From an uncultured Lachnospiraceae bacterium (GTDB lineage: Bacteria; Bacillota; Clostridia; Lachnospirales; Lachnospiraceae), in the NCBI GenBank assembly GCA_948470335.1, contig CAOKOL010000020.1, positions 1-64,000 of the forward strand: DNA of 64,000 nt, given 5' to 3'. Of the stretch, positions 8,486-14,369 are shown one piece after another (position 1 is the first letter of the stretch; every line of letters starts with the position of its first letter). A program made the position numbers and the translations under genes. Below the pieces are notes generated by a model. It saw only the letters and a list, made by a program, of their open reading frames with translations, was not told the DNA's origin and made no database searches.

Positions 8486-9433
8486 ATGAATACAGCGTTG
8501 ATAACCGGCGCTACCGGCTTTATCGGCCAGTGGCTGACACGGGAATTATTGGAACATGGAATCAGGGTTTACGCGGTAGTCCGACCCGGTTCGGAAAATA
8601 TGGGAAAGCTGCCGGAGCATAAAGGGCTGACGGTTGTTCCCTGTGATCTGCGGGATTATGGAAAGCTGCCGGAACAATTGCCGGAAGATGCGTCGGGCGG
8701 CATCGACGTCTGTTATCATCTGGCCTGGGAAGGGGTGTCCGGCCCGAAATCCACGGATTACCGCATTCAACTGAAAAACGTGGAGGCGCTGATGGAGCTG
8801 ACCGCCCATCTCACCCGGCTGGGGGTGAAAAAGTTTATTGCGCCCGGCAGTATGCATGAAATCGAAAGTCAGATCGAGATGGAAAAGCACGAGCCCTGCG
8901 TCAATATGGGCATGATGTATAAGGGGGCGAAGCATGCCGCACATTATATGTCAAAAGCCGACGTATGCCGCCAGAACATTGATTTCCTCTGGCCCGTGGT
9001 GACCAATGCCTACGGCGTGGGGGAGCGGTCCCAGCGGTTAATCAACAGTGCGGTCCGCAGCCTGTTAAAAGGAGAGTCCCCGGCTTTTACCAAAGGGGAT
9101 CAGTATTATGACTTTGTGTATATTTCCGATGTGGCCAGGGCGTTCCGCCTGATCGGAGAGCATGGGGTTAGCTGCAAACCCTATGTGATCGGCAGCGGCC
9201 ATGCACGGCCGTTAAAGGAATTTCTGATAAAGGCCGGCGAGCTGGTGGCGCCGGAAATTCCGCTGCGGTTTGGGGCGCATATTTTCCAGGGTGTTTATGT
9301 GCCGAAGGAATATTATGATGAGAATGAGGCATTGCTGCGCCGGGATACCGGATTCCGTCCCCAGGTATCTTTTGAGGAGGGGATCGGCAGGCTGGCGGCG
9401 TGGATGAAGGAAACGGAAGCTTCGGAAGTGTAA
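8486..9433 (+). CDS. NAD-dependent epimerase/dehydratase (extended SDR)
   Basis: A 315-residue extended short-chain dehydrogenase acting on a nucleotide sugar. TGATGFIGQW at the N-terminus binds NAD(P). The catalytic region has PGSMHEIE, then MYKGAKHAA, where Y and K form the YxxxK pair. YDFVYISDVARA and the EGIGRLAAW tail are typical of sugar-nucleotide epimerases and reductases. The frame is open from 8432, but ATG 8486 follows GAGGAAAGGA and starts exactly at the Rossmann strand. It precedes an RmlC-like epimerase, so the two probably convert a 4-keto-6-deoxysugar. Reductase versus epimerase cannot be decided from the sequence. Confidence 0.8.
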   Translation: MNTALITGATGFIGQWLTRELLEHGIRVYAVVRPGSENMGKLPEHKGLTVVPCDLRDYGKLPEQLPEDASGGIDVCYHLAWEGVSGPKSTDYRIQLKNVEALMELTAHLTRLGVKKFIAPGSMHEIESQIEMEKHEPCVNMGMMYKGAKHAAHYMSKADVCRQNIDFLWPVVTNAYGVGERSQRLINSAVRSLLKGESPAFTKGDQYYDFVYISDVARAFRLIGEHGVSCKPYVIGSGHARPLKEFLIKAGELVAPEIPLRFGAHIFQGVYVPKEYYDENEALLRRDTGFRPQVSFEEGIGRLAAWMKETEASEV

Positions 9434-9468
9434 AAAACGTGAAGGGATAAAACTGACAGGAGACAGGA

Positions 9469-10041
9469 ATGTTTACATTTGAAAAAACAGAGATAGAAGG
9501 CGTGATCGTGGTGACGCCCCATATGTTCGGGGATGAGCGGGGGCTTCTGAAAAAGACTTATGAGAAAACGATATTTGCAAAAAACGGCATTGTGTTTACG
9601 GCCATCGAGGAACTGGAAACCACCTCGAAAAAAGGGGTGCTGCGGGGAATTCATATGCAGACAAAGCATTCCCAGGGGAAATTAATGAGGGTGGTCCGGG
9701 GGGCTATCTATGATGTGGCCGTGGATCTGCGGCCCGGCTCCGCCACTTTTGGGTCCTGGTTTGGCATTACCCTCTCGGAAGAAAATAAAAAAATGGTATA
9801 TATCCCGGAGGGGTTTGCTCACGGCTGCCTGGCGCTTGAGGAAAATACGACGTTCTATTATCTCTGCTCCCAGGATTATCAGCCGGGTTACGATACCGGC
9901 ATCCGGTGGGACGATGAGACCTTGCAAATTTCCTGGCCGCTTGATAAAATAGAGAGCGTGATCGTATCGGAAAAAGACGCCAACCTTGGTTCGTTTTTGG
10001 AGCTGAGAGAAAAACTGGAGGGCATGGAGAAAAATGTTTGA
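9469..10041 (+). CDS. rfbC: dTDP-4-dehydrorhamnose 3,5-epimerase family protein (RmlC-like)
   Basis: A 190-residue cupin epimerase that by family inverts C3 and/or C5 of a dTDP-4-keto-6-deoxyhexose. Visible signatures are LRGIHMQ (catalytic His), KLMRVVRGAIYDVAVDLR, SATFGSWFG, IPEGFAHGCLAL and the closing GIRWDDETLQISWP. Length is normal for RmlC. GACAGGAGACAGGA precedes the ATG. The 3' end overlaps the next gene by 8 bp. Full dTDP-rhamnose synthesis would also need RmlA and RmlB, which are not in this window, so the product may be another 6-deoxysugar. Confidence 0.85.
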   Translation: MFTFEKTEIEGVIVVTPHMFGDERGLLKKTYEKTIFAKNGIVFTAIEELETTSKKGVLRGIHMQTKHSQGKLMRVVRGAIYDVAVDLRPGSATFGSWFGITLSEENKKMVYIPEGFAHGCLALEENTTFYYLCSQDYQPGYDTGIRWDDETLQISWPLDKIESVIVSEKDANLGSFLELREKLEGMEKNV

Positions 10042-11218
10042 TTGTATTGTAGTGGGCAGTGGTTTCTGCGGAAGCGTGATTGCAAGACGGCTGGCGGAAG
10101 AATGTGGAAAAAAAGTGCTGCTTTTGGAGCGCAGGCAGCAGGTGTCCGGAAATATGTATGATGCATACGACGAGAACGGACTGCTGATTCAGAAGTACGG
10201 TCCCCATGTGTTCCACACCAGCAAGGAAGCCGTGAATCAGTTTGTAAACCGTTTTTCGGAAATGGATGATTATACCTTCCGCTGCTCGGCGGAAATTGAC
10301 GGGATTATGGTGCCTTCCCCCTTTAATTTTAAGACGGTGGATCTGCTGTATCCTGCGGAAAAGGCGGAGGCTGTCAAGGCAGCCTGTAAGGAGGCTTATC
10401 CCGGCCGGGATGCGGTGCCGATTCTGGAGATGCTGCGGTGTGAGAACCCGCTGGTAAAGGAATATGCCCAGATGCTGTTTGAAAAGGATTATATGCCCTA
10501 TACATGCAAACAGTGGGATCTGCGCCCCGACCAGATGGATGTCAGCGTGCTGAACCGGGTACAGGTGATGTTAAGCTACCGGGATACCTATTTTAACGAT
10601 ACCTATGAGAGTATGCCGGCGGAAGGCTACACCAAAATGTTTCTGAATATGCTGGATCACCCCAACATTACCGTTTGTCTCAATACGGATGCCCTGGATG
10701 AGCTGGAGGTTCTGCCGGAGAAAGGGCAGGTTCTTTACCGGGGACAGCCTGCTGATTGTCCGGTTGTGTATACCGGCGCTCTGGACGAGCTGTTCGGATA
10801 CCGGTTCGGGCATCTGCCATACCGGGCCTTGTGGTTTGACTATAAGCGGCTGGAACAGGAGCGGTATATTCAGGAAACGCCCATCGCCGTCTATCCCATG
10901 CGTCCCGGCTATACCAGAATTACGGAGTATAAAACCTTTTTGCGGCAGGAGGAAAAAGCCGACGGATTTACCGTGATCGCTCTGGAATATCCGCTGGAGT
11001 ATGACAAAGACAGCGAGAAAGCCAGTGAACCCAGTTATCCTGTGGTCAATCAGGAAAATATGGATTTGTATGCAAAATATACGAAACTTGCGGCGGAAAT
11101 CCCCAATCTGTTTCCCTGCGGACGGCTGGGAGATTATAAGTATTATAATATGGACGATGTAATTGACCGGGCGTTTCAGGTTTATGAGACTGTGAAAGGG
11201 TATATGGAGCGGGAATAG
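10034..11218 (+). CDS. glf: UDP-galactopyranose mutase
   Basis: Flavoenzyme of 394 residues that interconverts UDP-galactopyranose and UDP-galactofuranose. The N-terminal FAD-binding GSGFCGSVIARRLAEE and LLLERRQQVSGNMYD are clear. YGPHVFHT, SPFNFKTVDLLYP and the substrate-site region MPAEGYTKMF follow, and NMDDVIDRAFQ near the C-terminus is diagnostic. It overlaps the upstream rfbC-like gene by 8 bp, implying translational coupling. Its presence predicts galactofuranose in the surface glycan made by this cluster. Confidence 0.95.
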   Translation: MFDCIVVGSGFCGSVIARRLAEECGKKVLLLERRQQVSGNMYDAYDENGLLIQKYGPHVFHTSKEAVNQFVNRFSEMDDYTFRCSAEIDGIMVPSPFNFKTVDLLYPAEKAEAVKAACKEAYPGRDAVPILEMLRCENPLVKEYAQMLFEKDYMPYTCKQWDLRPDQMDVSVLNRVQVMLSYRDTYFNDTYESMPAEGYTKMFLNMLDHPNITVCLNTDALDELEVLPEKGQVLYRGQPADCPVVYTGALDELFGYRFGHLPYRALWFDYKRLEQERYIQETPIAVYPMRPGYTRITEYKTFLRQEEKADGFTVIALEYPLEYDKDSEKASEPSYPVVNQENMDLYAKYTKLAAEIPNLFPCGRLGDYKYYNMDDVIDRAFQVYETVKGYMERE

Positions 11219-11230
11219 CGGGGCTGCGGT

Positions 11231-11362
11231 TGTAGTGGAAGGGCTGCAGCGGTACTGAAAAAACAGCGAAAGCCCGTACAGTACACAAATCGCTTTACGG
11301 ACGCCGAAGGAGGCCGGAAAGTGATTTAGAGTCAGGTGTAGTGGAAGGGCTGCAGCGGTACT
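11231..11362 (+). repeat. 26-bp direct repeat pair between glf and the radical SAM gene
   Basis: The same 26 bp (beginning TGTAGTGGAAGGGCTGCAGC) occurs at 11231-11256 and 11337-11362, with starts 106 bp apart. The second copy ends 22 bp before the radical SAM start. The copies are identical, which suggests a recent duplication, a deletion-prone site or a repeated regulatory site. Confidence 0.75.
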
Positions 11363-11384
11363 ATAAATTAGGAGAATACGGATT

Positions 11385-12488
11385 ATGATCGTAAGAGCGA
11401 AAACAAAGTTATTATTTGAGGGACGCCCGCTGACGGAGCGGCAGCAGGCCAATTCCCGGTTGAATCTGGCGGAGATCGACAGAGGGGAAACAGTACTGAA
11501 ATCTTATCCCCGCCGTCTGGTACTGGAGCTGACCAATGCCTGCAACTTGAACTGTGTGATGTGCGGGCGGAATGCGGCGGATTTTAAAACTACCCGGTTT
11601 GATATGGATGTATTCCGCAGTCTGGAGCCTCTGATGGACACCATTGAGGAAGTGACGCTGATGGGCTGGGGCGAGCCTACGGTACACCCGGATTTCCCGG
11701 AGATGCTGCGGATTATCAGCGAGCACAGCGCCAGGGCTTATTTCTGCACCAATGGCATGCGGCTGGACCGTCTGAAAGATGCCCTGTTTGATTACAATGT
11801 GGAAGTGTTCGGCGTCAGTCTGGACGGAGCGGACCCGGAAACCAATGCCAGAATCCGCCGCGGCTCCGACCTGTTGAAAATCAAAGAAAATCTGAAAGCC
11901 ATCGTGGCGGAAAAAAAGGCCAGAGGTTTAAAATATCCCTGGATTAATTTTGTATTCTGCGCCATGCGTTCCAATCTTCATGAGCTGCCCGACCTGGTAC
12001 GGCTGGCGGCAGAGATCGGCATCGAGGAAGTGAAAGTGGTTTATCTGACCGTATTCGGAGACGATCTGATGAACGAAACTCTCTGGGGGCATGAGGAAGA
12101 AGTACGCCAGGTGTTCTCCGAGGCCGTGGAAGTGGCGGAAAACCTGGGCATTTTGATGAAGCTGCCTCATTATGTGGGAGAGGATGTGGCCGGAGACCAG
12201 TTCCATAAGGATTGTTTTGTATCCTGGAGAGATTTCTTCCTGGGTTCCGACGGCTATGTGCGCCCCTGCATGTCCACACCGGTGAAGTTTTTCAAATATG
12301 ACAGAGAACGGGATTTTATGGATATGTGGAACGATCCGGCTTACCAAAACTACCGGGCGATTGTCAATGACAAAAACCGGATGGAGGATGCCTGCCGCCG
12401 GTGTTATCAGTCTTCACACTGCAACTGGAACAGGAAAGAATCCTTTATCCAGGTGGGCGAGGAATTTTCGCCGGAGTGGGAGAAATAG
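11385..12488 (+). CDS. Radical SAM protein with SPASM-like C-terminus
   Basis: A 367-residue iron-sulfur enzyme. LELTNACNLNCVMCGRN holds the CxxxCxxC motif near residues 50-57 that binds the SAM-cleaving 4Fe-4S cluster. GWGEPTVHPDF is the GGEP-like SAM-binding motif. A C-terminal cysteine set (CFVSW, RPCMSTP, CRRCYQSSHCNW) looks like a SPASM/twitch region for auxiliary clusters. Start ATG 11385 follows TTAGGAGAA. It is last in the glycan gene run, but the direct-repeat spacer separates it, so its link to glycan synthesis is uncertain. Substrate unknown. Confidence 0.8.
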   Translation: MIVRAKTKLLFEGRPLTERQQANSRLNLAEIDRGETVLKSYPRRLVLELTNACNLNCVMCGRNAADFKTTRFDMDVFRSLEPLMDTIEEVTLMGWGEPTVHPDFPEMLRIISEHSARAYFCTNGMRLDRLKDALFDYNVEVFGVSLDGADPETNARIRRGSDLLKIKENLKAIVAEKKARGLKYPWINFVFCAMRSNLHELPDLVRLAAEIGIEEVKVVYLTVFGDDLMNETLWGHEEEVRQVFSEAVEVAENLGILMKLPHYVGEDVAGDQFHKDCFVSWRDFFLGSDGYVRPCMSTPVKFFKYDRERDFMDMWNDPAYQNYRAIVNDKNRMEDACRRCYQSSHCNWNRKESFIQVGEEFSPEWEK

Positions 12489-12566
12489 TGAATGGTGTAA
12501 TTTCCGGATGATTGGTGCGGGAGGGGCTGTGATGCTCTCCAGGAAGAGCAAACTGCAAAATTAAGA

Positions 12567-12595
12567 TTGTCATTTTCTTTCCTGTTTGGTATAAT
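12567..12595 (+). promoter_or_regulatory. Promoter for the PH-domain/barnase/barstar unit
   Basis: TTGTCA (12567-12572) and TATAAT (12590-12595) are 17 bp apart, with an extended -10 TGG directly before TATAAT. It lies about 110 bp before the PH-domain gene and is the only strong promoter seen before the barnase and barstar genes. Confidence 0.7.
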
Positions 12596-12703
12596 TATGA
12601 TAAAGATCCGGAGGAAAACTTTTAAATCTGTCCGGATGACAGGGCGGTACACTGATAGATCAGATCAAATCAGAGCAGGGCCGGTGTCAGGAAAGAGGAA
12701 ATT

Positions 12704-13147
12704 ATGGCTGATATTATTCATATGAATTCGGAACAGGAAGAGCAGGGAAACGCAAAGAATGCGGTTTTGTGGAAGGACAGAAAGCATTTTATGTGGTTTC
12801 CCTTTAGTTTTACCAAATATGAGGTGCGCAACAACCGGCTGTATACGCAGAGAGGGCTTTTGAGTACGACTTATGATGAGGTGCTTCTGTACCGGATTCT
12901 GGATATTACCATGACCCAGACGCTGGCCCAGAAGATTTTCGGGACCGGGACCCTTCTGGTATGTGCCAAGGCAAACCGGGACGGCGACGTACTTCTGGAG
13001 AATATTAAACAGCCCAGAATGGTAAACGATCTGTTGTCGGAGCTGGTGGAGAAGGCCAGAGATCAGAAACGGGTTGTGGGAAAAGAATTTTACGGACCGG
13101 AGGGGCATGTCTCTCACGACATGGACCCAGACGATTCGGACGAGTGA
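12704..13147 (+). CDS. Bacterial PH-domain (YdbS/YdbT-like) protein
   Basis: 147 residues. Residues about 30-120 match the bPH_2 pattern: KYEVRNNRLYTQRGLLSTTYDEVLLYRILDI followed by GTGTLLVCAK. It has no membrane helix, so it is probably cytoplasmic or membrane-peripheral. GAAAGAGGAAATT precedes the ATG. The stop is 22 bp before the barnase start, so all three genes are probably one transcript. Function of such small single-PH proteins is unknown. Whether it takes part in toxin handling is open. Confidence 0.65.
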   Translation: MADIIHMNSEQEEQGNAKNAVLWKDRKHFMWFPFSFTKYEVRNNRLYTQRGLLSTTYDEVLLYRILDITMTQTLAQKIFGTGTLLVCAKANRDGDVLLENIKQPRMVNDLLSELVEKARDQKRVVGKEFYGPEGHVSHDMDPDDSDE

Positions 13148-13169
13148 TTCGGGCTGGGAGGATATGGTT

Positions 13170-13858
13170 ATGAGAAAAAAATATGGACGGCTTCTGGCTC
13201 TATGGAGTTTGGCCGCATTGTTGATGACCGGGCTTTTATCCGGCTGCGGCTCCGGAATGCAAAACGACCGTCAAAATGGCAGTATGGCACCATCCGCTGC
13301 TGTCAGTGAGACAGACGGGAGGGAACAGACAGCCGGCGGCGATACGGATGGAACTGCCGTACAGGCTGCTGACGGTGAAACAGATGAGACGGCACGGACG
13401 ACCGCAGATGAAACAGACCGGCCGCTCCGGACAGCCGACAGAGAAACGGCTGCCGAAACGGAGCCGAACGAGGAGAGAGGCAAAGCCGAAACAGAGCCGG
13501 CGGGGGATGAGGCGGTTCTGCCGGAGGAGGGCAGTTATACTTCCAAAGAAGATGTGGCGCTGTATCTGTATACATACGGCCATTTGCCGGATAATTTCAT
13601 CACGAAAAACGAGGCAAAAAACTGGGATGGGATAATGCAAAAGGAAACCTGGCGGAAGTGGCGCCGGGAAAAAGCATCGGCGGCGACCGGTTCGGCAATT
13701 ATGAAGGGCTGTTGCCGGAAGAAGACGGCCGAAAGTGGACGGAATGTGACATCGGTTATGAGGAGGGCTATCGGAACGGCGAACGGATCGTGTTTTCCAA
13801 TGACGGCCTGATCTACTATACCGGGGATCATTATAAAAGCTTTGAACAACTGTACTAA
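13170..13858 (+). pseudogene. Lipoprotein-anchored barnase-family ribonuclease, reading frame broken at A_AAA_AAC
   Basis: Residues 1-27 are a lipoprotein signal with lipobox LLSGC. A roughly 90-residue Thr/Glu/Asp-rich linker follows, then a barnase domain starting at TSKEDVALYLYTYGHLPDNFITKNEAK. The frame breaks at an A run (13616-13621). The rest of barnase continues in the -1 frame to 13858: LGWDNAKGNLAEVAPGKSIG, then WTECDIGY, YRNGERI and GDHYKSF. These supply the barnase Glu73, Arg83/Arg87 and His102 equivalents. Without the shift the protein ends at 13811 with a nonsense tail. The zero-frame codons are gcA AAA AAC, a classic -1 slippery heptamer; slipping there gives EAKN-LGW against EAQA-LGW of barnase with no gap. 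Sequencing error, decay or programmed frameshift are all possible. ATG 13170 has GGGAGG 8 nt upstream. Barstar follows. Confidence 0.85.
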
Positions 13859-13885
13859 AAAGGGGATTGAACAAGGAGAAGGAAA

Positions 13886-14155
13886 ATGAAAATTGTGGAA
13901 CTGGACGGCAGTAAAATGGATTCGATTCAAAACACCCATATGCATTTAAAAGAAAGTATGGAGCTGCCGGAGCATTATGGGGAAAATCTGGACGCCATGT
14001 ATGATGTCATGTCCGATATCAGTGAGAATACCTTTGTGTTTGTGCTGAACAGCCAGCAGATGAGAACCTCTCTGGGGGACTATGGCGTACGGATGGAACA
14101 GGTATGGGAGAATCTGGAGCAGAACAATAAACATCTGAGCTTTTTTATGAGGTGA
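13886..14155 (+). CDS. Barstar family ribonuclease inhibitor
   Basis: 89 residues, the normal barstar length. MKIVELDGSKMDS, the barnase-facing helix region ELPEHYGENLDAMYDVMSD (asparagine/aspartate-rich helix 2) and the closing strand HLSFFMR all match barstar. Cytoplasmic inhibitor that would protect the cell from the upstream barnase before export. It starts 27 bp after the toxin stop with GGAGAAGGAAA as RBS, so the pair is co-expressed. The intact immunity gene implies that active nuclease is, or was recently, made. Confidence 0.92.
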   Translation: MKIVELDGSKMDSIQNTHMHLKESMELPEHYGENLDAMYDVMSDISENTFVFVLNSQQMRTSLGDYGVRMEQVWENLEQNNKHLSFFMR

Positions 14156-14184
14156 GATACACAGAAAAAATGAAAGATTAAAAG

Positions 14185-14223
14185 AAGTGTCCCTGCGGAT
14201 AATATATGCGGGGGCACTTTTTT
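14185..14223 (+). terminator. Rho-independent terminator after barstar
   Basis: AAGTGTCCCTGC (14185-14196) pairs with GCGGGGGCACTT (14208-14219) over 12 bp with two G-U pairs, and runs into six T residues. Strong intrinsic terminator 30 bp after the barstar stop. Confidence 0.9.
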
Positions 14224-14260
14224 GTATCACAGGAAAGTTCAGCGAACTTTCCCATGATAC
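14224..14260. repeat. Palindromic repeat (REP-like hairpin)
   Basis: GTATCA-CA-GGAAAGTTC-AGC-GAACTTTCC-CA-TGATAC is a nearly perfect 37-bp palindrome with a symmetric 2-nt internal bulge. It follows the barstar terminator directly and precedes the copA promoter. No second copy was noticed in the window. It could be a REP-type element or an additional terminator stem. Confidence 0.55.
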
Positions 14261-14295
14261 TCTCTGCAAGAAAGTAAATTTATTGAATTTTGTAC

Positions 14296-14324
14296 TTGCA
14301 ATATACCCCAAAGGGGTATATAAT
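14296..14324 (+). promoter_or_regulatory. copA promoter containing a CsoR-type operator
   Basis: TTGCAA (14296-14301) and TATAAT (14319-14324) are spaced by 17 bp. The spacer holds a perfect inverted repeat, ATATACCCC-AAA-GGGGTATAT (14301-14321). This G/C-run dyad is the known CsoR copper-repressor operator type. Placed between -35 and -10, it predicts repression relieved by Cu(I). No csoR gene is in the window. Confidence 0.85.
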
Positions 14325-14369
14325 ACTTACAGGTAAATTATATCTCGTATTAATTTCGGAGGTATCAAT

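Noticed and set aside
12704..14155. PH-domain protein as a third part of the toxin system
   Set aside because: Shared transcription is likely, but nothing in its sequence suggests immunity or export; kept as a separate gene.
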